From NCBI RefSeq assembly GCF_029892845.1, contig NZ_JARXVT010000001.1:428369-492368 (forward strand): a stretch of DNA of 64,000 bases, read 5' to 3'. This DNA comes from Aurantimicrobium minutum (GTDB lineage: Bacteria > Actinomycetota > Actinomycetes > Actinomycetales > Microbacteriaceae). Below the pieces are notes generated by a model. It was given only the letters and a program-made list of their open reading frames with translations, was not told the origin of the DNA and made no database searches. Position numbers and translations under genes: made by a program. How positions within the stretch are numbered: position 1 is the stretch's first letter; the number at the start of each line of letters is the position of its first letter. This document shows, piece after piece, positions 9,469-22,864 of this stretch.

Positions 9469-11763
9469 TTACTTCGCGCTTTTGTAGAAGAACAGAACAC
9501 CCAAGGGTGGAACGGTGATTCGAGCGGAGTGCTCGAAGTTGTTCCACTGTTCCTTGACTGCAGTTACTTTGCCCATGTTGCCCACTCCGGAACCTCCGAA
9601 GTCGGCTGCATCTGAGTTGAACAACTCTGTCCAGACGCCACCGGAAGGCAGGCCTAACTGGAAGTCGTTGTGAGGGTTGCCGGCAAAGTTTGCAACGACA
9701 GCCAGGGCGTTGCCCTTTTTGTCGTAACGGACAAAAGAGACCACATTGCGAGCATTGTCTGCGCCATCAATCCATTGGAAACCCTCGGGGTCGCTGTCGC
9801 GCTCCCAGAGCGCAGGGGTTTCTTTGTAGACAGTGTTGAGTTGCTTCACCATGCGCTGCAAACCTTGGTGGGCTGGCTGATCCAGAATCCACCAGTCGAG
9901 TGAGCGTTCTTGGCTCCACTCGGAAGGCTGTCCAAATTCTTGGCCCATGAACAACAACTGCTTGCCAGGGTGGCCCCACATAAATGCGAGAAAGGCACGC
10001 ATATTGGCAAGCTTCTGCCAATGATCTCCGGGCATCTTGGCAAGGAGGGATCCCTTGCCGTGGACAACCTCATCGTGAGAGATGGGTAGCACAAAATTCT
10101 CGCTAAACGCATACTGGAACGAGAATGTGATGTCCCAGTGGTGGTGTTCGCGATACATCGGGTCGGTGTGGATGTATTCCAAGCTGTCGTGCATCCAGCC
10201 CATGTTCCACTTGAAACCGAAGCCCAATCCGCCGCCTTCAGTGGGCGCAGTAACACCGCCCCACGACGTGGATTCTTCGGCAGCCATGGTCACGCCCGGG
10301 TGGTGCTTATAAACCGTGGCATTGGCTTCCTGGAGGAAGTTGATTGCCTCGAGGTTCTCTCGCCCTCCGAATTGGTTAGGCAGCCACTGGCCATCTTCGC
10401 GGCTGTAATCGAGATAGAGCATGGATGCGACTGCATCCACACGCAGACCATCAATATGGAATTCTTCAATCCAATACAGCGCGTTAGCAACGAGGAAGTT
10501 GCGCACTTCATTGCGACCAAAGTCAAAGATGTAGGTTCCCCAGTCGGGGTGCTCACCCTTGCGGGGATCTGCATGCTCATAGAGCGGCTGACCATCGAAA
10601 CGAGCCAGTGCCCATTCATCCTTGGGGAAGTGGCCAGGAACCCAGTCCAGCAGAACGCCAATACCGGCATCGTGGAGACGGTCAACCAAATACTTGAGGT
10701 CTTCAGGGTTTCCAAAACGCGCGGTGGGGGCGTAGTAACCGGTGACTTGGTATCCCCAGGAGGGTCCATAAGGGTGCTCAGCAAGGGGCATGAACTCCAC
10801 GTGCGTAAAGCCCGTCTCCAGGACGTGACCAATGAGGTCGTCTGCCAGCTCGCGATACGAGAGCCCTTGACGCCACGAGCCCACGTGGAGCTCGTAGATA
10901 CTCATCGGAGCTTCGTGCGCCTTAGTCTTGTCGCGCTTGGTAATCCACTTCTTGTCACCCCACTTGTACGCAGAGTGAGCAATGATGGAGCCGGTCAGGG
11001 GTGGGCACTCGGTTTGGCGGGCCATCGGGTCTGCACGCTCAACCCAGCTGCCGGCTTGGGTGAGGATTTCGAACTTGTAGGTCTCTCCTGGGTGTACATC
11101 AGGAACAAAGAGTTCCCACACGCCGCTGGCGCCCAGAGAGCGCATGGAATGAGCTTCGCCATTCCAACTGTTGAAGGTTCCCTTGACCCGAACTGCCTTG
11201 GCGTTGGGAGCCCACACAGCGAACGCTGTGCCTTGAACGTTGCCCTTGACCCCGCCGTGGCCAATGTAACGCGCACCGAGAACTTCCCAGAGACGCTCGT
11301 GGCGACCTTCGCGGATCAGGTGCAGGTCCAGTTCACCCACGGTAGGGGCAAAGCGGTAGCCATCTTCAGCAATCCACTGCGCACCATCGGGGTAACGAGT
11401 CTCGATGACGTAGTCGGTGAGTCCCAGAGTGTGTGCACCTTCCCAGATGCCGTGACCTGCATGCGCGAGCTCAATACGTGCCTTGCTGCCCAGAATGGCA
11501 ATTACCTCTGTTGCCAGAGGGCGACGGGTGCGAATCACAGTGACAGAGTCCTTGGAGCCCTCAACAGGGATGAGATGCTGGCCCAACACGCTGTGAGGGT
11601 CGTAGTGGCTGCCTTGGGCAACCCAGGCAAGCAGACCGTCGTCCAGTGAAGGGGTGTGCCACTCAGTGGCGCCCTTGGTCTTTGTGACTGTCTTCTTCAC
11701 AGGTGTTGTCTTCTCTGCAGCGTGTTTGGGCGCTGCTTTCTTTGTTGGCTTCTTCTCGGTCAT
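9469..11763 (-). CDS. glgB: 1,4-alpha-glucan branching enzyme
   Basis: GlgB introduces alpha-1,6 branches into glycogen. The 764-residue protein has N-terminal CBM48 modules and a GH13 core. Visible catalytic blocks are HIDGLRVDAVASMLYLDYSR (nucleophile Asp), GVTMAAEESTSW (acid/base Glu) and PISHDEVVHGKGS (transition-state Asp). A Lys/Thr-rich tail of about 30 residues precedes the domain. The ATG at 11763 overlaps the glgE stop by one base (TGATG) and is preferred over the TTG one codon upstream. It is translated last in the glgX-glgE-glgB cluster. Confidence 0.96.
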   Translation of the reverse strand: MTEKKPTKKAAPKHAAEKTTPVKKTVTKTKGATEWHTPSLDDGLLAWVAQGSHYDPHSVLGQHLIPVEGSKDSVTVIRTRRPLATEVIAILGSKARIELAHAGHGIWEGAHTLGLTDYVIETRYPDGAQWIAEDGYRFAPTVGELDLHLIREGRHERLWEVLGARYIGHGGVKGNVQGTAFAVWAPNAKAVRVKGTFNSWNGEAHSMRSLGASGVWELFVPDVHPGETYKFEILTQAGSWVERADPMARQTECPPLTGSIIAHSAYKWGDKKWITKRDKTKAHEAPMSIYELHVGSWRQGLSYRELADDLIGHVLETGFTHVEFMPLAEHPYGPSWGYQVTGYYAPTARFGNPEDLKYLVDRLHDAGIGVLLDWVPGHFPKDEWALARFDGQPLYEHADPRKGEHPDWGTYIFDFGRNEVRNFLVANALYWIEEFHIDGLRVDAVASMLYLDYSREDGQWLPNQFGGRENLEAINFLQEANATVYKHHPGVTMAAEESTSWGGVTAPTEGGGLGFGFKWNMGWMHDSLEYIHTDPMYREHHHWDITFSFQYAFSENFVLPISHDEVVHGKGSLLAKMPGDHWQKLANMRAFLAFMWGHPGKQLLFMGQEFGQPSEWSQERSLDWWILDQPAHQGLQRMVKQLNTVYKETPALWERDSDPEGFQWIDGADNARNVVSFVRYDKKGNALAVVANFAGNPHNDFQLGLPSGGVWTELFNSDAADFGGSGVGNMGKVTAVKEQWNNFEHSARITVPPLGVLFFYKSAK

Positions 11764-13760
11764 CAATTCACCTTGCTCACGTGCAAGATGTGAACAGGCT
11801 CGGTGAAGGGATCGAGGCGGACGTAGTTGTCAGCGCCCCACACCCATTCCACGCCGGTAACCAGGTTGGTCACGGTGATGGCATCTCCGTGTGTGGCACC
11901 CAGAGTGGTGAGGTCTAAGTGAATTGTGGTCTCGCGCACCGAGTGCGGGTCCGTATTGACCACCATGATCAAAGTGTCGTTCTTACCGGTGCCAGTGAAC
12001 TGTGCATCAAGGTGCTTGCTATAAGCCAAGATTGCGTCATCGTCGGTGTGCTGAATCGTGATGTTACGCAGTTGACCGAGAGCGGGATGCTCTGCTCGGA
12101 TCTTGTTCAGTGTGGTGAGGAAGGGCGCGAGAGAAGTACCTTCCTTCTCAATAGCTGCCCAGTCTCGGTTCTTGTATTCGAACTTCTCGTTGTCGATGTA
12201 TTCCTCAGCACCAGGGCGGGCAACTGATTCGAACAGTTCGAACCCGGTGTAGACGCCCCAGAGGGGAGCTGCTGTGGCAGCCAGGGTTGCACGAATCGTG
12301 AACGCGGCAGGGCCACCGAATTGCAAGTATTCGGTGAGGATGTCGGGGGTGTTCACGAAGAGGTTCGGGCGCATGAAGTCGGCGGTGTCGCCGGAGATGC
12401 TTCGGAAGAACTCTTCCAGCTCCCACTTAGTGTTGCGCCAGGTGAAGTAGGAATAGGACTGTTGGAACCCCACCTTGGCCAGGGCCTGCATCATGGCAGG
12501 ACGAGTGAAGGCTTCAGCCAGGAAAACAACATCAGGGTGTTGAGCGTTGACGGTCCTGATCAGCCATTCCCAGAAATGCACGGGCTTGGTGTGGGGATTG
12601 TCCACGCGGAAGATGTTGATGCCTTTGGAAATCCAGAACAGCACCACACGGAGTACTTCAGCACGAATACCTTCAGGTTCGTTATCGAAGTTGACCGGGT
12701 AGATGTCCTGGTATTTTTTGGGAGGGTTCTCTGCGTAGGCAATCGTGCCATCGGGGAGGGTAGTGAAGAACTCGGGGTTTGTGGTGACCCAAGGGTGGTC
12801 AGGAGCTGCCTGGAGGGCTAAGTCGAGAGCAACCTCGATGCCGTTCTTCTTTGCTTCCTTGACGAAGAAAGCAAAGTCCTTGAAGTCACCCAGGTCAGGG
12901 TGAATAGCGTCATGGCCACCATCGGCAGAGCCGATAGCCCAGGGGGAACCAGGATCTCCTGGCTTGGTTACCAGGGTGTTGTTGGGTCCCTTACGGTTCA
13001 GCGTTCCAATGGGGTGAATTGGTGGCATGTACAAAACGTTGAAGCCCATCTTGGCCACGGCAGGCAGGCGCTGTGCGGCAGTGCGGAAAGTCCCTGAAAC
13101 CCAGCTGCCATCAGCATTCTGCGTGGCACCCTCGGAACGTGGGAAGAATTCATACCAGTTGGCATTTCCGGCAACGGTGCGCTCAACCAGGAGCTGGTAC
13201 TCAGTAGAGAAGGTTTCCAAGCTTGAGATAGGTGCTCCAGCCAGCAACTTGTCTACTGCGTCGCCCTCTGCCTGAGAGAAGCGGATGAGGGGATCAACAG
13301 AAGTGTCGGCAAGTGTTTCAGCAAGTGCAGCAAGCTTCTTCCGGGTTGCAGCGGTGCGTGAAGCTTCTTTCGACGCGCGGGCAAAGAGCTGCGATCCGAT
13401 AGTGAGCATGAGCTCCACATCGAGTCCCAAAGGAATCTTGACCTCGGCATTGTGATGCCAGGTGGCGTAGTCATCGGAATAGGACTCGATGGTAAATGTC
13501 CACATACCCGCTTTATCTGGCTGTGCTTGGGCGCTCCAGCGGTCAGTGCCGGGAGCAACCGAGGTCATCTCAATGCGGCTGGATTTCCCATCCGGTGCAC
13601 GCAGATGAAGTGCAACTCCAATGACGTCATGGCCCTCACGGAAGCAACTGGCACCGAAGGGCACAACCTCTCCCACGTAGGCCTTGGGAGTGAGCTCAGG
13701 CACGCCCAAATCAGGGGTGACATCGAGAATGGGCAAGCGTCCGATGGAGGAGGGTTCCAT
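11763..13760 (-). CDS. glgE: Alpha-1,4-glucan:maltose-1-phosphate maltosyltransferase
   Basis: GlgE extends alpha-glucans with maltosyl units from maltose-1-phosphate. The 665-residue length is normal for the family. Seen motifs include NVLYMPPIHPIG, the GINIFRVDNPHTKP block with the Asp nucleophile, and VVFLAEAFTRPAMM with the acid/base Glu. The N-terminal beta-domain begins RLPILDVTPDLG. It overlaps glgB by one base. With glgB this is the core of the GlgE pathway; a TreS/Mak gene is not in the window. Confidence 0.95.
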   Translation of the reverse strand: MEPSSIGRLPILDVTPDLGVPELTPKAYVGEVVPFGASCFREGHDVIGVALHLRAPDGKSSRIEMTSVAPGTDRWSAQAQPDKAGMWTFTIESYSDDYATWHHNAEVKIPLGLDVELMLTIGSQLFARASKEASRTAATRKKLAALAETLADTSVDPLIRFSQAEGDAVDKLLAGAPISSLETFSTEYQLLVERTVAGNANWYEFFPRSEGATQNADGSWVSGTFRTAAQRLPAVAKMGFNVLYMPPIHPIGTLNRKGPNNTLVTKPGDPGSPWAIGSADGGHDAIHPDLGDFKDFAFFVKEAKKNGIEVALDLALQAAPDHPWVTTNPEFFTTLPDGTIAYAENPPKKYQDIYPVNFDNEPEGIRAEVLRVVLFWISKGINIFRVDNPHTKPVHFWEWLIRTVNAQHPDVVFLAEAFTRPAMMQALAKVGFQQSYSYFTWRNTKWELEEFFRSISGDTADFMRPNLFVNTPDILTEYLQFGGPAAFTIRATLAATAAPLWGVYTGFELFESVARPGAEEYIDNEKFEYKNRDWAAIEKEGTSLAPFLTTLNKIRAEHPALGQLRNITIQHTDDDAILAYSKHLDAQFTGTGKNDTLIMVVNTDPHSVRETTIHLDLTTLGATHGDAITVTNLVTGVEWVWGADNYVRLDPFTEPVHILHVSKVN

Positions 13761-13800
13761 AAACGAAAACTAGCGCATATTTATGACGCTGAGGTAACGA

Positions 13801-15846
13801 CTAATTCGCTGCGTTGAACAACAAAATCGAGGTGCCGGTGAGCTTGAAGGTCTCACCGGGACGCAGGACGCCAGGAACCTCACGAGGAGTGTGGTGTGGG
13901 CTGAACCACAGGGGCTCATAGAACTGCACGCCGTCGTGCTTGGGAACGACCACCGAGGTGGGCTGTTCCGTACCGTGAATGATCATCAGAATGCGGTTGA
14001 AAGGCTCATTCTCAGGAGTGCTGGCGGCCACATACTGGAGCGTACGGTTGTGAGGATCTTCCCAATCCTCGTTCTCCATCATCTCGCCCTGAGTGTTGTA
14101 CCAATCAACTTGGCTGGCACTGGGAATGCGCTCGCCGAAGACACCGAACTTGGTGGGACGCAAAGCAGGATGCTCGCGGCGCATCTTGGCCAAGTGCTTG
14201 GTGGTGGCCAGCATGTCCTGCTGCCACTCCTGAAGTTCCCAATTGACCCAGGTCAGGGGAGAGTCGTGGCAGTAGGCATTGTTGTTGCCGTGCTGGGTGC
14301 GACCAAACTCATCACCAGCGGTAATCATCGGAATGCCAGCTGACAGCATCAGTGTGCCCATCAGGTTGCGCATGGTGCGACGTCGTGCAGCGATGATGTC
14401 AGGGTTATCGGTGGGACCTTCTACGCCGTGGTTGAACGAACGGTTGTCGTTAACTCCATCACGGTTGTCTTCACCGTTACCAATGTTGTGCTTGTAGTTG
14501 TACATCGTGAGGTCGTTGAGCGTGAAGCCATCGTGTGCGGTGATGAAGTTCACCGAAGCAACGGGGCCGCGCTCAGCGGAGAAAGTGTTGCTGGAACCCG
14601 CCAGGCGAGTGGCAAAACCACCCACGCCTGTCGGAGCAATGCCCGTCTCACGCGCCTGTGCAATGTCAGGAAGCCAAAAGTTGCGAATGCGGTCCCGGTA
14701 GCGGTCGTTCCATTCGTGCCAGCCATCAGCGAAGTTTCCGGTCTGCCAGCCACCCATGCCCACATCCCAGGGCTCAGCAATGAGCTTGGTGGTGGACAGG
14801 ATGGGGTCAGTGCGGATTGCTTCGAGAAGGGGGTGGTCTTTCTGGTACTCGGCCTTATCGTCGCGGCCCAGGGTCACAGCGAGGTCAAAGCGGAAGCCGT
14901 CCACGTGAGTCTCTTCAGCCCAGTAGCGCAGAGAATCCAGGATGAGCTGCTGAACAGCAGGGACAGAGGCATTGAGAGAGTTACCGCACCCTGTGGTGTC
15001 GATGTAGTTACCCTCTTCGTCCTGACGGTAGTACGAAGCGTTATCGAGGCCCCGGAAGCTCAGGCGTGGTCCGCCCTTACCTTCCTCTGCAGTGTGGTTG
15101 TAGACCACGTCCAGAATGACTTCAAGGCCAGCTTCGTGCAGGTCTTTGACCATCTGCTTGAACTCTCGAAGGATCGCGGATGGTCCTTCAGCTCGTGCTG
15201 CCTGTGTGGCGTAGGACGCGTGAGGGGTAAAGAAGTTGAGGGTGTTGTAACCCCAGTAGTTGGTCACGCCCTGGCTGAGTAGATGCTCTTCCGAAAGGTA
15301 AGCGTGCACAGGAAGAAGCTCTACAGCAGTGACGCCGAGGTCCTTGAGGTAGGTCGTCATGGCTTCGTGGCCGAGACCGGCATACGTTCCACGCAGCTCG
15401 AGAGGAACACCGGGGTGCATCTTGGTCAAGCCACGAACATGAGCTTCGTAAATCACGGACTGGTCAAGCGGAGTGTGTGGCTTAGTGGAGGTGCCCCAGT
15501 CAAAGGTGGTGTCAACAACGACAGACCGCCAGGTGTTGCCCACACGGCTCAGCCCCTTGGCATAGGGGTCAATCAAAAGTTCTTCAGCGGAGAAGGAATC
15601 CTGCGGACCAGCTGGACCCCACGCCTGCAAGGAATACTCCGCGCCAGGGACGAGCTTCGTGCTCGAAGTTGTCCAGACGCCATCTTTGCCCTTGGTCAGG
15701 GAGTGACGTTCTGCAATGTGGTTACTACCCGCAGCGTCATAGATCAGAACGTCAATACCCTCAGCGCTGTCGCTGAATACCTTGAGCTCGCCACCGCTAC
15801 GGGTTATGCGCACGCCAAGGTTCTTGAGTGAGGGAGGGATAGACAC
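13801..15846 (-). CDS. glgX: Glycogen debranching enzyme
   Basis: GlgX hydrolyses alpha-1,6 branches during glycogen breakdown. The 681-residue GH13 protein shows an N-terminal CBM48-like domain, VILDVVYNHTAEEG near residue 240, HVDGFRFDLAVTLGR (nucleophile Asp) near 310, and AEPWDVGMGGWQTGNF (acid/base Glu). The NFITAHDGFTLNDL block completes the active site. It lies 40 bp upstream of glgE on the same strand, so synthesis and breakdown genes seem co-regulated. Confidence 0.95.
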   Translation of the reverse strand: MSIPPSLKNLGVRITRSGGELKVFSDSAEGIDVLIYDAAGSNHIAERHSLTKGKDGVWTTSSTKLVPGAEYSLQAWGPAGPQDSFSAEELLIDPYAKGLSRVGNTWRSVVVDTTFDWGTSTKPHTPLDQSVIYEAHVRGLTKMHPGVPLELRGTYAGLGHEAMTTYLKDLGVTAVELLPVHAYLSEEHLLSQGVTNYWGYNTLNFFTPHASYATQAARAEGPSAILREFKQMVKDLHEAGLEVILDVVYNHTAEEGKGGPRLSFRGLDNASYYRQDEEGNYIDTTGCGNSLNASVPAVQQLILDSLRYWAEETHVDGFRFDLAVTLGRDDKAEYQKDHPLLEAIRTDPILSTTKLIAEPWDVGMGGWQTGNFADGWHEWNDRYRDRIRNFWLPDIAQARETGIAPTGVGGFATRLAGSSNTFSAERGPVASVNFITAHDGFTLNDLTMYNYKHNIGNGEDNRDGVNDNRSFNHGVEGPTDNPDIIAARRRTMRNLMGTLMLSAGIPMITAGDEFGRTQHGNNNAYCHDSPLTWVNWELQEWQQDMLATTKHLAKMRREHPALRPTKFGVFGERIPSASQVDWYNTQGEMMENEDWEDPHNRTLQYVAASTPENEPFNRILMIIHGTEQPTSVVVPKHDGVQFYEPLWFSPHHTPREVPGVLRPGETFKLTGTSILLFNAAN

Positions 15847-15935
15847 TCGAAATAGACTAGCCAGATAGATTGCATCCGTGTTTCGCTCACGTAGGTGAGC
15901 CGTTAATCAGTTGTTCAGACGAAAGGGGAGAACCT

Positions 15936-17135
15936 ATGGTCGCGTACCTCGACCACGCAGCGTCCACCCCTGTTCGTCCCGAAGCTACCAAAGCTTTCAC
16001 TGACGCCTTGGTGCATGCCGGTAACCCTTCTTCTGTACACCGTCATGGCCAAGCAGCCCGCGCACTGGTTGAAGACGCTCGTGAATACCTCGCCACTGTG
16101 GTTGGTTGCCAACCCATTGAAGTCATCTTTACCTCCGGGGGAACAGAGTCCATCAACTTAGCCCTTGTGGGCTTGTTCCGTGCTGCAGTAGAGAAGGACG
16201 CCAAGCGCAATCGCATTGTTGTTCCAGAGGCAGAACACCATGCCACCCTCGACACCGTGCTCTGGCTGCAAGAGCACGAAGGTGCCGTACTCGAGTGGAT
16301 TCCTGTTGACAAGCAAGGCCGCATCGATGTTGTCGAGCTCCAGGACACTCTCGAGCGCGCTGGCACAGCAGTGGCACTTGTCACCATGCTCTGGGCAAAC
16401 AACGAAGTGGGCACCATTCAGCCCGTGACTGAAATCGCCGCGCTCGCCGCGGAACACCAGGTCCCGCTCCATATCGATGCTGTCTCTGCTTTTGGTCACA
16501 TCCCCATCAACTTTGCTCAGATCAGAACCGAGTCAGGTGCCACCGGAAATGCGGGGCTCGTAGCCCTGAGCATTTCCGGCCACAAGTTCGGTTCTGTGCC
16601 AGGTGTTGGTGCTCTGGTGGTGAGCCGTGAAGCTTTGCTTGAACCTCTCATTCATGGTGGCGGTCAGCAGCGTGGACTCCGCAGCGGAACACTAGATGCC
16701 CCTGCTATCTCCTCGATGGCCATCGCGGCACTGGTCACCGACAAGGCCTTCGAGCAAGAACATGCTCGTTTGTTATCCCTGCGCGATGCCACCATCGGGA
16801 AGATTCAGGCATTAGTTCCAAGCGCTGTCTTGAGTGGTGATCCACAAAACCGCCTTGATAACAACGTGAACTTCACGTTCCCCGGTTGCCAGAGCGATTC
16901 TTTGCTGTTTTTACTCGATGCCATGGGTGTCTCTGTTTCCACGGGTTCAGCCTGTCAGGCAGGAGTTGCGCAGCCATCACATGTACTTCTTGCCATGGGG
17001 CATGACGAACGCGAAGCGTCGTCTGCACTGCGTATTTCCTTAGGTCACACCACAACTCAAGAAGAACTTGATGAGTTCCTAGACGCGTTGCCTGACGCCG
17101 TGGAGCGGGCACTCCAAGCGGGAACGACTGTTTAG
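15936..17135 (+). CDS. Cysteine desulfurase (IscS/NifS-like)
   Basis: This PLP enzyme releases sulfur from cysteine for Fe-S clusters and tRNA thiolation. The true start is probably the ATG at 15936, after AAAGGGGAG at about 15922-15930; that gives a typical 399-residue protein starting MVAYLDHAASTPVR. The PLP lysine sits in SISGHKFGSVPG near residue 213 and the catalytic Cys loop in VSTGSACQAG near 335. It precedes mnmA by two genes, consistent with feeding persulfide sulfur to MnmA. Confidence 0.93.
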   Translation: MVAYLDHAASTPVRPEATKAFTDALVHAGNPSSVHRHGQAARALVEDAREYLATVVGCQPIEVIFTSGGTESINLALVGLFRAAVEKDAKRNRIVVPEAEHHATLDTVLWLQEHEGAVLEWIPVDKQGRIDVVELQDTLERAGTAVALVTMLWANNEVGTIQPVTEIAALAAEHQVPLHIDAVSAFGHIPINFAQIRTESGATGNAGLVALSISGHKFGSVPGVGALVVSREALLEPLIHGGGQQRGLRSGTLDAPAISSMAIAALVTDKAFEQEHARLLSLRDATIGKIQALVPSAVLSGDPQNRLDNNVNFTFPGCQSDSLLFLLDAMGVSVSTGSACQAGVAQPSHVLLAMGHDEREASSALRISLGHTTTQEELDEFLDALPDAVERALQAGTTV

Positions 17136-17164
17136 CTACTTTCTAATAACGAACTGGGGACTCA

Positions 17165-17698
17165 ATGCATTGTGTAAATTGTGGAACTTACGTAGAACGA
17201 GGCGGGTATTGCTTTGAGTGCGGTTATTCACTCAAACAAGAAAAATCCCTTGAAGCTTCAGGGAAAAAATCTAGAAATAGAATTTCCGTTGGTATTTTTT
17301 GGCTCGCCATTTCTTATGGAGCTCTCTCGGTTTTATATTCAGCAACTTTGGCAACTCTTTTCGGTATTGACCAAACCGAAGATGCTTATCCCTACAATTA
17401 TTGGTTTCAGACACTGGCGGTATTTTTTGCAGCACTTGCAGCTGTATTTTCAAAGAAAGCTCAATTTGAAAAAGTTCCGTGGATGCTGTTTTTCGCATTA
17501 TTGTTTGAACTACTTTTCAGGATTTACCAATTTAATTTCATAGTTCCCGTAATTGGAGCTCTCTCGGATTTCAGTTCAATGACTTTGGATGGCTACCTTG
17601 GCCTAGCTTTTTTCCGATTGGTTTACCATTTTTCAATAGTTGGCCTTTTGGTCGCCTTTGTAATGAGCTGGTTCTTGAATATCAAACAAAGTAAGTAA
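17165..17698 (+). CDS. Zinc-ribbon membrane protein, AT-rich
   Basis: A 177-residue protein beginning with a CVNC...CFEC zinc ribbon (residues 3-20), then a charged linker and four hydrophobic segments (about 40-65, 75-90, 100-125, 150-172). No enzyme motif is visible. Base composition is clearly more AT-rich than the neighbours on either side, with many Phe, Ile and Tyr codons ending in A/T. It splits the cysteine desulfurase-mnmA pair, so recent acquisition is likely. Zinc-ribbon plus membrane-domain proteins of this type are usually uncharacterised. Confidence 0.75.
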   Translation: MHCVNCGTYVERGGYCFECGYSLKQEKSLEASGKKSRNRISVGIFWLAISYGALSVLYSATLATLFGIDQTEDAYPYNYWFQTLAVFFAALAAVFSKKAQFEKVPWMLFFALLFELLFRIYQFNFIVPVIGALSDFSSMTLDGYLGLAFFRLVYHFSIVGLLVAFVMSWFLNIKQSK

Positions 17699-17759
17699 TC
17701 AATCTAAGTTCGGTTCACGTAGTTCCGGTACTTGTCAGTCAACGGCTTAAACTTGAATC

Positions 17760-20995
<3,236 letters not shown>

Positions 20996-21053
20996 GTAGA
21001 CTAAAGACCAAATCACACGTACTTTCACGTTCGTTTGTAGTGCACGGAGAATC

Positions 21054-21353
21054 ATGTCTGACATTTCTGCCGAGCAAGTCCGCCACCTGGCTAACTTGGC
21101 TCGCATTGACCTTTCTGACGCGGAAATCGCGACAATGACCACTGAGCTGGGCCAGATCATGGAAGCAGTTGCTTCCGTGCAGGCCGTTGCCACACCTGAT
21201 GTGCCAGCAACCAGCCACCCCATCCCGCTCAAGAACGTCTACCGTCCCGACGTTGTCGCTGATGTGATTCCGACTGACAAGGCATTGGCTTCTGCTCCCG
21301 AGCACGATGGTTCGCGCTTTAAGGTGTCTGCAATTCTGGGGGAGGAGCAGTAA
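21054..21353 (+). CDS. gatC: Asp/Glu-tRNA amidotransferase subunit C
   Basis: The 99-residue GatC stabilises the GatA-GatB complex that converts Glu-tRNA-Gln or Asp-tRNA-Asn to the amidated forms. The N-terminal [20 protein letters not shown] and the [13 protein letters not shown] loop are family hallmarks. It heads the gatC-gatA-gatB operon; gatA starts two bases after its stop. A promoter probably lies in the 58-bp gap after ligA. Confidence 0.96.
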   Translation: MSDISAEQVRHLANLARIDLSDAEIATMTTELGQIMEAVASVQAVATPDVPATSHPIPLKNVYRPDVVADVIPTDKALASAPEHDGSRFKVSAILGEEQ

Positions 21354-21355
21354 TC

Positions 21356-22864
21356 ATGTCTGACCTCATTCACAAGACTGCTGCCCAGCTCGCTGAGATG
21401 CTCGCAGCCGGAACCACTACTTCAGTCGAGATCACTCAGGCTCACCTAGACCGCATTGCAGCAGTCGACGGTGATCTCAACGCTTTCTTGCACGTGAACG
21501 CTGCTGTTTCTCTCGAAGCTGCGAAGGCTTCTGACGCACGCCGTGCTGCGGGTGCACCGCTCAGCCCACTTGATGGCGTTCCGATCGCTATCAAGGACGT
21601 GCTTGTCACCACAGACATGCCTTCTACTTCAGGTTCCAAGATTCTCGAAGGCTGGATGTCTCCGTATGACGCCACCGTCGTGACCAAGGTCCGCGAAGCA
21701 GGACTTGTCCCACTCGGCAAGACCAACATGGACGAATTCGCCATGGGATCGTCAACTGAGCACTCCGCTTATGGTCCTACTCGTAACCCCTGGGACCTCG
21801 ACCGCATCCCTGGTGGTTCTGGTGGTGGCTCTGCTGCCGCTGTTGCTGCTTTTGAAGCTCCTCTTGCTCTCGGTTCTGACACGGGTGGATCTATCCGTCA
21901 GCCAGCCCACATCACCGGCACCGTGGGCGTGAAGCCCACCTATGGTGGTGTTTCTCGCTATGGCGCGATTGCCTTGGCTTCCAGCTTTGACCAGATTGGT
22001 CCCGTGACTCGCACGGTCATGGACTCAGCGCTCCTGCATGACGTGATCAAGGGTCACGACGTGCACGACAGCACCTCGCTCAAGGATGAATGGCCTTCGT
22101 TCGCAGAAGCTGCGAAGAATGCCAACGTCAAGGGCCTCAAGATTGGTGTTATCGAGCAGTTGGATGGCGAAGGCTTCCAGCCTGGCGTTCTTGCTCGTTT
22201 CCACGAGTCGCTTGAACTGCTCAAGGCCAACGGTGCTGAGATTGTGAATGTCTCACTGCCCAGTCTCGAACACGCTGTTGCCGCTTACTACTTGATCCTT
22301 CCTGCAGAAGCTTCCAGTAACTTGGCCAAGTTTGACTCGGTTCGCTTTGGTTTGCGCGTGCAGCCAGAAGGTGGTGGAACGGTAGAGCAGGTCATGTCGG
22401 CAACCCGTGAAGCAGGTTTCGGCGCTGAAGTGAAGCGCCGCATCATCTTGGGAACCTACGCACTCTCTGCTGGCTACTACGACGCATATTACGGTTCTGC
22501 TCAGAAGGTGCGCACCCTCGTGCAGCGCGACTTTGCAGATGCGTTTAGCAAGGTTGATGTGTTGGCTTCGCCCACTGCTCCCACGACTGCGTGGAAGCTC
22601 GGCGAACAGCTTGATGACCCTGTGGCAATGTGGCGCGGAGATATTGCGACCATTCCTGCCAACATGGCTGGTATTCCTGGAATCAGCGTTCCTGCTGGTC
22701 TCGCAGACGAGGACGGATTGCCTGTCGGCATCCAGTTCCTCGCACCCGCTCGTGAAGATGCGCGCCTCTACAACGTCGGTGCAGCACTGGAAACGCTGCT
22801 GGAGCAGAAGTGGGGCCACACCCTGCTGAGCCAAGCACCAGAACTCAAGGGAGGGGCGCTCTAA
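21356..22864 (+). CDS. gatA: Asp/Glu-tRNA amidotransferase subunit A
   Basis: GatA is the glutaminase subunit that supplies ammonia. The 502-residue amidase-signature protein shows the Ser-cis-Ser-Lys triad: Lys in [10 protein letters not shown] near residue 80, and the glycine/serine-rich [14 protein letters not shown] plus [12 protein letters not shown] near 155-185. Its stop overlaps the gatB start (CTAATGG). Confidence 0.97.
   Translation: MSDLIHKTAAQLAEMLAAGTTTSVEITQAHLDRIAAVDGDLNAFLHVNAAVSLEAAKASDARRAAGAPLSPLDGVPIAIKDVLVTTDMPSTSGSKILEGWMSPYDATVVTKVREAGLVPLGKTNMDEFAMGSSTEHSAYGPTRNPWDLDRIPGGSGGGSAAAVAAFEAPLALGSDTGGSIRQPAHITGTVGVKPTYGGVSRYGAIALASSFDQIGPVTRTVMDSALLHDVIKGHDVHDSTSLKDEWPSFAEAAKNANVKGLKIGVIEQLDGEGFQPGVLARFHESLELLKANGAEIVNVSLPSLEHAVAAYYLILPAEASSNLAKFDSVRFGLRVQPEGGGTVEQVMSATREAGFGAEVKRRIILGTYALSAGYYDAYYGSAQKVRTLVQRDFADAFSKVDVLASPTAPTTAWKLGEQLDDPVAMWRGDIATIPANMAGIPGISVPAGLADEDGLPVGIQFLAPAREDARLYNVGAALETLLEQKWGHTLLSQAPELKGGAL

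Noticed and set aside
10138..11649. A 503-codon open frame on the plus strand, opposite glgB
   Set aside because: It is fully antisense to a clear glgB gene and has no ribosome site or family motif; long antisense frames arise from the codon bias of such genes.
15870..15935. N-terminal extension of the cysteine desulfurase
   Set aside because: The ribosome site and the family-typical start point to ATG 15936; the upstream residues have no counterpart in the family.
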